From CAIYXB01 sp038146805 (lineage in GTDB: Bacteria; Cyanobacteriota; Vampirovibrionia; LMEP-6097), in NCBI GenBank assembly GCA_038146805.1, contig JAYQSH010000005.1:124001-188000 (forward strand): a DNA stretch of 64,000 nucleotides, read 5' to 3'. Below, piece by piece: positions 46,521 to 55,905 of this stretch (positions are counted from its first letter, which is position 1; each line of letters starts with the position of its first letter). The notes beneath the pieces were generated by a model. It did not search any database. It was not told where the DNA came from and saw only the letters and a program-made list of their open reading frames with translations. The translations under genes and the position numbers were made by a program.

Positions 46521-48581
46521 TTATTTTGCACTCGATTTTTCTAATATTTTTTCAAATTTTTCTTGATCAACGACAAAATCTTTAAAAGCTAATTGTACTT
46601 TTAGAGGAATATCTATTAGAGCGTAATTTTTTGAATCTACAAACATTAAGCTTTGAGACCCTTTACCAATTGTATCTCCTTGTTTATCAAGGATTTGGTG
46701 CTCCAAAGTAACAAATTTACGATTAAAATCTTTTATTCTGATTTTGATTTCTACTTCTGTAAACTCATTAATTTCTTTTAAAAATTTATGGTTATAATCA
46801 CGAGTCAAAATCAAAAACTCTGAGGTTTTTGGATCAAATTCAGGCATTGTATGCAAGAAAAATAATTCTCTGGTTTTTCCTACCCATAAAGAATACATCG
46901 CAAAATAAACATTACCAACTGAATTCGTGTCTTGGTAAGTTGGGATAAATTGATGCACAAAAAAACTTTCTTGCACATAGCAACCCTTAATATCAACTGC
47001 TTTTGCACCTTCTGGTAGGTTTTGCAAATTAACACTTTGTTCTAAAGGCACAAAATTAATTTTGGTTTCAGCACTTGCCGTAATAAGTTTTGGTTCGTCT
47101 TTTGTTTTTTGTCTTTGGCTATCATCGCTATGTTTATAAAATCCATAAGCAAAAGGGAAAATTGCCGCCAATGCCATTATTGGAGTTTGCTCTTGAAAAT
47201 AACCAATACCAAAAATAGCCAAACTAGAAAGACCACCAGCAAACAATTTAATACCAGAAAACTTACGATTTATTTTTTCGTTTTTTATGTCTCGATAAAT
47301 AGCTACTGCATAAATCACAAAGAACGAAGCATAGAAAGCCATGTAGTATTCAAGCTCAAAACTAAAAAACTTTTCAAGACTGGAATCAAACAAAGAGATA
47401 AAACGCCCAAGCTCAGCAAAATGCATTGTTGTGATAGCCGCAATCACACACAACAAAGAACCAATCAAAGCAGAGGTGATAAGTTTTTGTGGGATAAAAG
47501 AAAAAATTATATTGTTATTGTCCTTAGCAAGCTTGGCACTATACCACTTATAAGCAATATAAGCACTATCAAAAGTTGACAATGCCAGTAAAGAAGCCGC
47601 TAACAAATAAAAGCCAAGCAAAGTATCAAATTTTGGAACTGCATGCAAAGTCTCAGTAATAATACTTTTTACTGAATAGAAAAAAGAACTTGGTTCTAAA
47701 TTAGACAATGAGGCAAGCATTTCTGGCAAAGATTCTTTAGCATAGCTATAACAAGCTAAAGCAAGTAAACCATCAACAATTAAAACAGCCCAAAAAATCA
47801 AACCACCAATAATATATGAAGTTCGCACTGAATTGTTTTCACGTTTAATTTGAATAGCACGTTGCCAGTTTTGCAAATCCAACCAAGGACCACAAAGAAA
47901 ACCTATTGTTATAGGAATCCAAAAAGCAAATTGAGCAAAAGAGTTTTTAAAACTATACAAAGGAGCAAAATTGAAAGCTTGTTTCAACCAATTAAAATGC
48001 CCTCCGCTCAGAGCAAATTGAGCTTTAAGTCCCTGCTCATCTGTACTTAAAGCCGCTGAAATCAAAGACTCTGTATTAAACAAAGAAGAATTAATCAAAA
48101 CCCAAAAACTAGAAATAATAAAAACAGAAAAAATTGCGTGACTATATTTAATTTTTTTGATGTCTAATTCTTCACCCAAAAAAATAGTGATTCCATAAAA
48201 CATAGCAACTGCCAAAATCGAAAAAATACCAAGAGGCAAAGTTATATATTTAAGACAAGCAAAAATCGTCATTGTAATTGCCAAAAATTGATAAAAGAAG
48301 AATATAAAACTGTAATTTTTTGATTTTTCTATAAATGCATTTTCAACATCATCTGCATTGTTATATTTCTTAAAAATATAATGATTAATTACTCCAAATA
48401 GAGTTAAACCTAAAGCATCTATTGTGGCAAATTTTAGCAAAGCGGCAACACCAAATTGAATTGTCACCTGAACAGCAAAAAATAGACCTAAACCCCAAGT
48501 CCAAGCAAGGGCAACTGAGTTTCCCCACAAAATTGAAGATAGAGTTTTTGAAAGCTTTGATGAAGTTTTTTGCGTAGACAT
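46521..48581 (-). CDS. Fusion: SSS-like multipass membrane protein with C-terminal hotdog thioesterase domain
   Basis: 686 residues. The first ~480 hold about 13 membrane segments; GPWLDLQNWQRAIQIKRENN resembles the conserved DxQ-WQR loop of sodium:solute symporters. After a polar linker with DDSQRQKTKDEPK, residues ~535-670 form a hotdog domain: YQDTNSVGNVYFAMYSLWVGKTREL, close to 4HBT/YbgC and polyketide-type acyl thioesterases. The hotdog part would face the cytoplasm. I know no standard protein with this architecture. The frame is unbroken. TAAGAT ends seven bases before the ATG. Confidence 0.75.
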   Translation of the reverse strand: MSTQKTSSKLSKTLSSILWGNSVALAWTWGLGLFFAVQVTIQFGVAALLKFATIDALGLTLFGVINHYIFKKYNNADDVENAFIEKSKNYSFIFFFYQFLAITMTIFACLKYITLPLGIFSILAVAMFYGITIFLGEELDIKKIKYSHAIFSVFIISSFWVLINSSLFNTESLISAALSTDEQGLKAQFALSGGHFNWLKQAFNFAPLYSFKNSFAQFAFWIPITIGFLCGPWLDLQNWQRAIQIKRENNSVRTSYIIGGLIFWAVLIVDGLLALACYSYAKESLPEMLASLSNLEPSSFFYSVKSIITETLHAVPKFDTLLGFYLLAASLLALSTFDSAYIAYKWYSAKLAKDNNNIIFSFIPQKLITSALIGSLLCVIAAITTMHFAELGRFISLFDSSLEKFFSFELEYYMAFYASFFVIYAVAIYRDIKNEKINRKFSGIKLFAGGLSSLAIFGIGYFQEQTPIMALAAIFPFAYGFYKHSDDSQRQKTKDEPKLITASAETKINFVPLEQSVNLQNLPEGAKAVDIKGCYVQESFFVHQFIPTYQDTNSVGNVYFAMYSLWVGKTRELFFLHTMPEFDPKTSEFLILTRDYNHKFLKEINEFTEVEIKIRIKDFNRKFVTLEHQILDKQGDTIGKGSQSLMFVDSKNYALIDIPLKVQLAFKDFVVDQEKFEKILEKSSAK

Positions 48582-48624
48582 AAAGTCTATCTTAGCATTT
48601 TAGACAATAACAATTTTGTTTTGG

Positions 48625-51231
48625 CTAATTCAATTGACTCCACAAAGAAACTTGCAAATCCTCTTGCACCTGTGTGTTTTTTGAACTTAATTTTTGTTTT
48701 CTAGAACTTTGTAATTGATTATTTATTGCACTAGCACGTAATAGAACCTCACGAGGTAAACCAGCTAATTTTGCAACCTCAATTCCATAACTTTTGTTAG
48801 CAGAACCAGCAACAACTTTATGCAAAAATTCAATTTGTTTTTTTGTGCCAGAACTTTCTTCGACTAAAACTTGATAATTTTTTATTGAACTAAAAATCTT
48901 TTCTAAATTTGCAAGCTCGTGATAGTGAGTAGCAAAGATTGTTCTTGGTGTACAAGTTTTAGCCAGATATTCAACAATTGACCAAGCAATCGCAACACCA
49001 TCATACGTTGAAGTACCTCGACCTATTTCATCTAATACAATAAAACTTCTTGCAGACATACTGTTTAATATGACCGCAGACTCTGTCATCTCAACCATAA
49101 AAGTAGACTGTCCAGAAGCCAAATCATCACTAGCACCAATTCTGGTAAAAACTCTGTCAACCAAACCAATACGGGCATATGATGCAGGCACAAAAGAACC
49201 CATTTGAGCAAGCAAAATTATCAAAGCATTTTGACGCATATAAGTACTTTTTCCTGCCATATTTGGACCAGTTAAAATCATTATTTTTGTATCAATTAAA
49301 TCGTTAGCAACAAAAGCACCCATTGCTAAGTTTTTTTCTATTACTGGATGTCTACCATCTTTGATTTCTATATCTAAACTTTCATCAAGAATCGGTCTTG
49401 TGTAGTTATTGTCTTGCGCTAACTTTGCTAATGCAATAATTGCATCTAAATTTGCCACATGATCAGCAATTTGCTTCAAGACCAAAGCTTGCTGAGCAAG
49501 TTGTTCACGTAATTCACAAAATAATTTATACTCAAGTGCGTTTCTTCTACTTTCAGCATTAGTGACTTTTTCTTCGAAGTTTTGTAAATCTTCTGAGACA
49601 AAACGTACATTATTCACCATTGTTTGTTTAACAACAAACTCATCTGTCAATTTTGTTTCATTTAATCTTGATGTCTCTAAAAAATAGCCATGCACTTTAT
49701 TAAAAGCAACTTTTAAATTTTTGATGCCTAATTTTTCTCTTTGCTCAGCTTCATAGTTATCTAACCAAGATTGCGAATCTTCTACCAAAGTTATATATTC
49801 ATCAAGCTCAGTATTAAAACCAAAATTCAGGATTTTCCCCTCTGTAATTGTCATTGCTGGATCTGTTTTGACTGCTGATTCAACCAGATCACAAAATTTG
49901 ACAACAGAGTCTGGAATCATTTTTAGGCTTGAAAGAATTGGTGACTGAAACTGATCTAACAAAGAAGAAATTTCAAGTACTCGCAGTATAGAATCTTTTA
50001 AATTGTTAAGCTCTCTTGGAGAAATCAATCTTGCTAAAAGCCTTGAAGACAAGCGATCAATATCATAAGTATGCAAAAGTAATTCATAAATACTCGCACT
50101 TTCATTTTGTTTTTCAATACATTCCGCAACCGCATCTTGACGAGCATTAATAACCAACAAATCTAATAAAGGCTGTTCTAACCAAGACTGCAAGCGCCTA
50201 CGTCCCGGCTTTGAAGCTGTTTTATCGATCACTGAAAATAAAGTGTTTTTTTTGTCTCCATAAATACTTTCTGTTAGCTCAAGATTTTTTCTAGTCGCTT
50301 TATCTAAAACCATAAACTCACTGACTTGATAAGTTTTTATAACATTGAAATTTTTTGAAGAATTATTGACAAATTCAGATGACAAAGTTTCTTTAAAATA
50401 TTCTACAAGCGCACCTGCCGCCTTCAAAGCAAGTCCTCTAGCGTCAGGAGCAAAACTTTCTTTTATCAATTTATCAACTGAATTTACATTCAAAAAAGAA
50501 CTTAAACTCTGTCTTGCTAAATCAATATCAAAATTCACTTTATTAAAAGGTGAAAGTTCTTTTTTAAAGTTAAAAGATGACAAATCAGCCTGAATTTTTT
50601 CTTCTGCCACAATCATGCCTTCTTCTTTGATTTTATTTGAAGGCAAAATGATTTCAGCAGGTTTAATTCTGGCGATTTCTTCATCTAAAAACTTTGCATT
50701 TAATTCAGTTGCAAAAAATTCTCCGGTTGAAACATCTGCAAAAGCTAGTCCAAAAAATTCAGACTCTCCTTTAAATTTTTCTGGACAAATAACCGCTATA
50801 AAATTATTGCGATAGCTATCGAGCAAATCCAAATCATTGATAGTACCAGCAGTAAAAACTTTGACAATTTCTCGTGGCACCAAACCCTTGCAAGTTTTTG
50901 GATCAGCCATTTGCTCGGCAATATAAACCTTATAATCTCTTTCCAAAAGACGCGCGATATATGTTTTCACAGCTTTTTGCGGAACTCCCGCCATAGGAAT
51001 TCTGCCACCCGGGTAATTGGACTCTGGTCTACCCGTGAGGGTAATGTCTAATTCACGAGCAATATCCTCGGCATCTTGAAAAAAAGCCTCGTAAAAATCA
51101 CCCATTCTAAAAAAAAGCACTGCTTTACCAGACAAAGTTTCTCTTGCCTTTAAATACTGTTGCATTACAGGAGTAAAATTTTCTATTTTTAAATTATGAT
51201 AGGGCTCAGCCACAAAATAAGATATTAACAT
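48625..51231 (-). CDS. mutS: DNA mismatch repair protein MutS
   Basis: 868 residues. FRMGDFYEAFFQDAE holds the Phe-x-Glu mismatch wedge; the ATPase has TGPNMAGKSTYMRQ (Walker A), FIVLDEIGRGTSTYDG (Walker B) and ATHYHEL. It pairs with MutL to recognise mismatches. The start could be the ATG at 51231 or a GTG at 51210; neither has a clear ribosome site. A 103-nt palindrome made of 31-bp elements begins five bases upstream. Confidence 0.93.
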   Translation of the reverse strand: MLISYFVAEPYHNLKIENFTPVMQQYLKARETLSGKAVLFFRMGDFYEAFFQDAEDIARELDITLTGRPESNYPGGRIPMAGVPQKAVKTYIARLLERDYKVYIAEQMADPKTCKGLVPREIVKVFTAGTINDLDLLDSYRNNFIAVICPEKFKGESEFFGLAFADVSTGEFFATELNAKFLDEEIARIKPAEIILPSNKIKEEGMIVAEEKIQADLSSFNFKKELSPFNKVNFDIDLARQSLSSFLNVNSVDKLIKESFAPDARGLALKAAGALVEYFKETLSSEFVNNSSKNFNVIKTYQVSEFMVLDKATRKNLELTESIYGDKKNTLFSVIDKTASKPGRRRLQSWLEQPLLDLLVINARQDAVAECIEKQNESASIYELLLHTYDIDRLSSRLLARLISPRELNNLKDSILRVLEISSLLDQFQSPILSSLKMIPDSVVKFCDLVESAVKTDPAMTITEGKILNFGFNTELDEYITLVEDSQSWLDNYEAEQREKLGIKNLKVAFNKVHGYFLETSRLNETKLTDEFVVKQTMVNNVRFVSEDLQNFEEKVTNAESRRNALEYKLFCELREQLAQQALVLKQIADHVANLDAIIALAKLAQDNNYTRPILDESLDIEIKDGRHPVIEKNLAMGAFVANDLIDTKIMILTGPNMAGKSTYMRQNALIILLAQMGSFVPASYARIGLVDRVFTRIGASDDLASGQSTFMVEMTESAVILNSMSARSFIVLDEIGRGTSTYDGVAIAWSIVEYLAKTCTPRTIFATHYHELANLEKIFSSIKNYQVLVEESSGTKKQIEFLHKVVAGSANKSYGIEVAKLAGLPREVLLRASAINNQLQSSRKQKLSSKNTQVQEDLQVSLWSQLN

Positions 51232-51235
51232 CCTT

Positions 51236-51340
51236 AAGACACTGCGGACCGTGTTATTTTTGTCTCATTTATAAGACACTACGGACCGTGTTATTTTTGT
51301 CTTATAAATGAGACAAAAATAACACGGTCCGCAGTGTCTC
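51236..51340. repeat. Three 31-bp GAGACA/TGTCTC elements forming a 103-bp palindrome
   Basis: Copies at 51236-51266 and 51273-51303 run in one direction and 51310-51340 in the other. The outer arms 51237-51278 and 51298-51339 are perfect complements (42 bp) around a short loop. It lies in the mutS 5' region, between the start codon and an upstream terminator. Confidence 0.88.
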
Positions 51341-51361
51341 GACAAGAGCTAATGTTAATAC

Positions 51362-51510
51362 AAAAAAAAATACCTTGATCCGACCAAAACCAAGGTATTT
51401 CTATTTAATTTTTATACTCAAATCCAAACCAACTCAACTGTGCATTCGCGGTTACCTTTCTTTCAAAAATCCCGCCTAGTAGACTTTGAACTTAAGCTAT
51501 GTGATTATTA
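51362..51510 (-). ncRNA. Candidate small RNA or leader ending in a terminator
   Basis: The minus strand ends in a textbook terminator: AAATACCTTG (complement of 51391-51400) pairs with CAAGGTATTT across a 13-base loop and runs into nine U's (51362-51370). Upstream, CATAAT near 51515 with TGAAAT 16 bases before it could be a promoter, giving ~150 nt. An internal helix GCGG/CCGC and possible pairing of UUCAAA with UUUGGA are visible. No ORF of note. I cannot match it to a known RNA family; 6S-like RNA is one thing to test. Confidence 0.45.
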
Positions 51511-51670
51511 TGGCACAAATTGCTTAAGATTTCATTATTTTTTTATTAATTGTGTTTTATATTCCCTTTATTTTCATTAATTTTTTTTAGTTTTAGAGGC
51601 TTTAAAGGCACTCAGGCTATGGTTTATGGCTTAAAAACAAGGTTTTTTCAAAAATGTTAAAATATTAACT

Positions 51671-51916
51671 ATGCCGAAAGGATCTGAAACAAAAGAAGAA
51701 AAACTTGTAAAAAAGGCCCTAGAAGATTTTAAAAAAATAAGCAAGTCTAAGGGTAAGATAACTGGCTGGACCGATGCTTTTTTGTTAAAATATCGCGATA
51801 AATTGAGAGTTCTTGCAAAAAAAACTCGAGGACACTGGAGCTTTAGCTTTTATGAAACTCTGCAAAATATCAACAAAGAAAGTATCAAAAGAGATCTAAA
51901 TCCGTCAACTAAATAA
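51671..51916 (+). CDS. Small basic hypothetical protein, 81 aa
   Basis: Not recognised. Lysine-rich, predicted helical, no membrane segment; one tryptophan-containing section (KITGWTDAFLLKYRDKLRVL). TAAAAT ends exactly seven bases before the ATG, the same layout as many genes here, which is the best argument that it is real. Confidence 0.6.
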   Translation: MPKGSETKEEKLVKKALEDFKKISKSKGKITGWTDAFLLKYRDKLRVLAKKTRGHWSFSFYETLQNINKESIKRDLNPSTK

Positions 51917-52001
51917 AACTTTAGCCACAAGATTTGTATACAAGTTCAATTAACTAACTTTGATTAGTTAGATTATGTTAAGTAATTAAAATTCAAAACA
52001 A

Positions 52002-52193
52002 TTAATGGAATGTTGAAGGCTCTTCTGCTGCTCGATAAGAATTTTCGACCTTATCAGCAAACTCAAGAGTTTCACCCAAAGCTTTTAATTTATTTTCATA
52101 ACGAAAAATCAAATTATCAAGCTCTTTTTTTGTTCTATACAAGGTTCCGAGTTCCTTTGCATATTTTTTGAATTCATCTACGATGTTTTCCAT
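52002..52193 (-). CDS. Small coiled-coil hypothetical protein, 63 aa
   Basis: Not recognised. Helical with heptad-like spacing (LGTLYRTKKELDNLIFRYENKLKAL). The ATG at 52193 has AGGAGA about ten bases ahead and is preferred to the GTG at 52223. It lies downstream of topA in the same direction, after a 186-base gap in which I see no gene. Confidence 0.6.
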   Translation of the reverse strand: MENIVDEFKKYAKELGTLYRTKKELDNLIFRYENKLKALGETLEFADKVENSYRAAEEPSTFH

Positions 52194-52409
52194 TTTATTT
52201 GGCTCTCCTGTTGAGTAACTCACAACCTCTTGACTCTAGTATTATTCGGATAAACTCAGTAAATACTTGAATGTTTTTTAGTATTAAATAAGCTTATTAA
52301 CAACATTTTATATATAAATCATAGATTTAGACAAGAGGGATAGTGCCTAATTTTTATAATTAAAACAAATGAACTAGTCTAAATGACTGAGTTCAACTAA
52401 AATTTTCAC

Positions 52410-54917
52410 CTATATACTAAATACTGATTTAGCCTGCTCAGAACTTTTTTCAAGATCTTTTGGTCTAAATTTTTCTATATCGGTTGCAGAAGCCAATCTA
52501 TCATAACCACAACCTTTGGTATCGCTACAAGCCAGTTTGTCTCCGCGTTTCAAGTTTTTATACATCATCTTTTTGCCACACTCTGGGCAATCTGCATCAA
52601 CCGGTGGATACCAGAAAACCTGCTCACAGCCAGTTTTTGCCCAACTGTTACAACCATAAAATATTTTTCCAAAGCGAGATTTTTTTTCAACAATATCACC
52701 CTGACAATTGTCTTGTGGACATTTAATGCCTGTCTTTTTTTGTAAAGGTGAGCTATATTTGCAATCATCAGTTGTACATGCGATGTAATCACCATAGCGC
52801 CCATAGCGAATAACTAACGACGAGTTCTTGCAATCTGGGCAATCTTCTTCGTTATAAGGTCTATCATCAGGTGCTGGAGTTCCTTCTTTGGTCAGGTTAA
52901 CTATTTGCTTGCAATCTGGATAATTTGAACAACCTAAAAAAGGACCAAAACGACTTGATTTCAAGTTCATTACCGATTCACATTTAGGGCAATTGTACTC
53001 AGTTGCAATTTCAACATTTTCAATTTCTTCACCCGCTTGTTTGACAATGTCAATAAAACCTTTGTCTAACTTTGCTAATTTTGCTTCAACTTCAGCTTTC
53101 TTTTTGCCTCTTGCAGGTTTGATTTTTTCTCTTTTTGACCAATCTTTACCAAAATAAAAAAGCTTGAGCATCTCAACCCAATTTTGTTTACACTCAGCAA
53201 CTTCATCCAAGGAATTTTCCATGCTAGATGTAAAATCTACATTTATATAACGACCAAAATGATCGACAAGTAGTTTATTTACACTAATACCAAGCTTAGT
53301 AGGTTTTAGAGCATTACTGTTTTCAACTTTTTCTACGTACTTTCTATCTTGAACAGTGTTAATAGTAGGTGCATAAGTTGAAGGTCTACCGATACCAAGT
53401 TCTTCTAATGCTTTTACCAAACTCGCTTCATTATATCGAGGTGGTCCCTCAGTAAAATGCTGACTAGGATTTGCTTTTAGGTAATTAATTAAATCACCTT
53501 TTTCTAAGCTATCCGGAAAAGCAGTATCGGCTTCAGAACTTTCTTCATCTTCGTTTACTTCTTGAGCTCCTTCATAAACAATCGAATAGCCCTGAAAAAC
53601 TTTTTTACTTTGACTTGCTCTAAGCAACAAATCATCTTTTGCAGAACTTATTTCCAAAGTTTTGATTTCCAATTTTGCAGGGGTCATTTGAGACGCAACA
53701 AATCTTTGCCAAATTAATTTATAAAGTTTATATTGCTCATCTGTTAAATATTTGCGAATTGATTCCGGAGTTTTTTCAATATAAGTAGGTCTAATTGCTT
53801 CGTGAGCATCTTGTTCATTTGCTTTTTTCACCTTGCCATATTGATTTGCAGTTGCAGGATAAAAATCAGCACCATAAGTTTTTAAAATAAAATCTTTTGC
53901 AGCCTCTTGCGCTTCTGGAGCAATTCTCAGACTATCAGTTCTCATATAAGTAATCAAACCAACTAGATCACCTGAACTACCAATCTTGACTCCTTCATAA
54001 AGACCTTGAGCAACTTGCATTGTTCTTTTGACAGTAAAGCCCAGCGCACTTGAAGCCGCTCTTTGTAAAGTAGAAGTTTTAAAAGGTGCTTGAGCTTTTT
54101 TGCTTGAAGGTTTTGTTGCAATAGATTTAACTTGCAAATCCGCTTGCTCAATACGCTTCACGATTTCCTCAAGCTCTTGTTGCGAACCAATAACCATATT
54201 TTTATTAGGATCGATATCTTTTGTTGGAGCAACTATACGCTTAGAATCAACTTGAGCAAGTCGCACTGAAAAATCTGGTTTTTTGTTTTTGTCATCTGCC
54301 TCAACATCAACAAGCAAAGACCAATATTCTTCTGGAGTAAAAGCTTGAATTTCTTCTTCACGCTCACAAATCAAACGAACTGCAATCGATTGCACTCTAC
54401 CAGCACTACGACCACCAATTTTGCGCCATAAAAGAGGACTAATTTTATAACCAACAAGCCTATCTAAAATTCTTCTTGCTTGCTGAGCATCAACTAAGCC
54501 TTTATCAATATCACGTGGGTTATCGATTGCCGCAAGCACAGCATTTGGTGTAATTTGGTTAAAAGTAATTCTTGAAAGTGCAGATTTTTTTGTATTTAAA
54601 ATCTCACTTAAATGCCATGCAATAGCCTCGCCTTCACGATCCGGATCGGAAGCTAGGTAAACTTTTTGAGCCTTTTTGGCAAAACTATTGAGCTCATCAA
54701 CAACCTTTTTCTTACCCGACATCACCTCGTAACTAGGCTCAAAATTAGACTTAACATCAATACCTAAACCTTTTGCGGGTAAATCCCTAATATGTCCAAC
54801 GCTAGATTTTACAAGATAATCTTTACCCAAAATTTTGGTCAAAGTTTTCGATTTTGCTGGTGACTCAACAATTACTAGATATTTAAAGTCTTTTTCTGTA
54901 GTTTTCTTGCTTGCCAT
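52410..54917 (-). CDS. topA: DNA topoisomerase I
   Basis: Type IA enzyme that relaxes negative supercoils. 835 residues: TOPRIM domain (VIVESPAKSKTL, DPDREGEAIAWHL), catalytic tyrosine in ITYMRTDSLR, and a C-terminal row of four Cys4 zinc ribbons beginning CPKCESVM, CPDCKNSS, CPQDNCQG and CPECGKKM. The last part ends in a charged tail. It has its own transcription unit, divergent from the 55084 gene. Confidence 0.96.
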   Translation of the reverse strand: MASKKTTEKDFKYLVIVESPAKSKTLTKILGKDYLVKSSVGHIRDLPAKGLGIDVKSNFEPSYEVMSGKKKVVDELNSFAKKAQKVYLASDPDREGEAIAWHLSEILNTKKSALSRITFNQITPNAVLAAIDNPRDIDKGLVDAQQARRILDRLVGYKISPLLWRKIGGRSAGRVQSIAVRLICEREEEIQAFTPEEYWSLLVDVEADDKNKKPDFSVRLAQVDSKRIVAPTKDIDPNKNMVIGSQQELEEIVKRIEQADLQVKSIATKPSSKKAQAPFKTSTLQRAASSALGFTVKRTMQVAQGLYEGVKIGSSGDLVGLITYMRTDSLRIAPEAQEAAKDFILKTYGADFYPATANQYGKVKKANEQDAHEAIRPTYIEKTPESIRKYLTDEQYKLYKLIWQRFVASQMTPAKLEIKTLEISSAKDDLLLRASQSKKVFQGYSIVYEGAQEVNEDEESSEADTAFPDSLEKGDLINYLKANPSQHFTEGPPRYNEASLVKALEELGIGRPSTYAPTINTVQDRKYVEKVENSNALKPTKLGISVNKLLVDHFGRYINVDFTSSMENSLDEVAECKQNWVEMLKLFYFGKDWSKREKIKPARGKKKAEVEAKLAKLDKGFIDIVKQAGEEIENVEIATEYNCPKCESVMNLKSSRFGPFLGCSNYPDCKQIVNLTKEGTPAPDDRPYNEEDCPDCKNSSLVIRYGRYGDYIACTTDDCKYSSPLQKKTGIKCPQDNCQGDIVEKKSRFGKIFYGCNSWAKTGCEQVFWYPPVDADCPECGKKMMYKNLKRGDKLACSDTKGCGYDRLASATDIEKFRPKDLEKSSEQAKSVFSI

Positions 54918-55041
54918 ATTCTTATATGCGTTAGGATATTACAATATATACTCATTATTTTCAAATCTCAAACACTTAAAATATTTTCATATTATAAAAA
55001 ATAGGTATAATCAGGCATTTAAAATAAAAACCTTGCACGTA

Positions 55042-55070
55042 TTGACGGATTGTGATAATATATCTATATA
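55042..55070 (+). promoter_or_regulatory. Promoter of the 55084 gene
   Basis: TTGACG (55042-55047), a 17-base spacer, and TATATA (55065-55070), 14 bases before the ATG. Confidence 0.5.
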
Positions 55071-55083
55071 GATTAAAAGTGTT

Positions 55084-55890
55084 ATGACAATAAGGGTACC
55101 TAATGCAACAAACACTGATCATGGTAACAAATATTTACCAGCACTAATTAATGGGCCAGAAACTCCTACACAAACAAAATCAAATCCAGCAAACACCAGA
55201 GAACACAATCGCAGATTGAGTTTACCAACAAATCCAAATTTTGAACAATCTCCACTTGAAAAAAACTATAATACTATAGTTCAAGAAAGTCCTTTGATTG
55301 ATCCAATTAGAGCGGGACTAGGAAGAATACAACAAGGTTTACAAGTTGCAGGACAAACCGTGAGTGATTTATCAGGGAGTGTTACTGAATTAACACAAAC
55401 AGGATTGCAAAAAAGCACCACCAATCCAACAGTAACAACAGCAGTTGCTGTTGGAGGTACTGGTGTTATGGGTTTACTCTCTATGAGAAGTTTAATTAAT
55501 ACTTTTAAAAATTGGCAAAACCCTAGAAGTGGCTCTTGGGCAATTTCTGCATTACAAACAATTATTCAAGGTGGACTCACTTTTGCTTTGGGTTCTCCAT
55601 TATTTGGCGATGGAGAAAAAAGCCCACTCGCACAAAATATTGATGGAGAGAACTCTGTACCCCTTAAAACAATTTTAGGAGGAGTGGGTGCTTCAGCATT
55701 ACTAGGTGCATTCAATATGCTATCTGAAGACCGCTTACCTATCGTTAGTAAAATTCCGGTAATTAACAAACTTGCTGGTGGTATCGCCAAAGATCTACGA
55801 GGCGGAATTGATACTTTAACAACAGCAAAGCCTCTCAATGAGCAAAGCGCGGGCGGTATACCTGGCATGCCAACAGGTATGGCTGCTTAA
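55084..55890 (+). CDS. Hypothetical protein with hydrophobic centre, 268 aa
   Basis: Not recognised. The N-terminal ~75 residues are polar and disordered-looking (N/T/P-rich). A helical section DPIRAGLGRIQQGLQVAGQTVSDL follows, then two or three hydrophobic, glycine-rich stretches (AVAVGGTGVMGLLSM, IQGGLTFALGSPLF, GGVGASALLGAFNML). No signal peptide at the N-terminus. The Gly-rich hydrophobic layout recalls the 27051 protein, but I cannot claim homology. Confidence 0.6.
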   Translation: MTIRVPNATNTDHGNKYLPALINGPETPTQTKSNPANTREHNRRLSLPTNPNFEQSPLEKNYNTIVQESPLIDPIRAGLGRIQQGLQVAGQTVSDLSGSVTELTQTGLQKSTTNPTVTTAVAVGGTGVMGLLSMRSLINTFKNWQNPRSGSWAISALQTIIQGGLTFALGSPLFGDGEKSPLAQNIDGENSVPLKTILGGVGASALLGAFNMLSEDRLPIVSKIPVINKLAGGIAKDLRGGIDTLTTAKPLNEQSAGGIPGMPTGMAA

Positions 55891-55905
55891 AAATTTGTTG
55901 GAATT

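Noticed and set aside
51236..51340. Replication origin at the large palindrome
   Set aside because: No DnaA-box cluster or dnaA/dnaN nearby; the palindrome is explained by three copies of a dispersed element.
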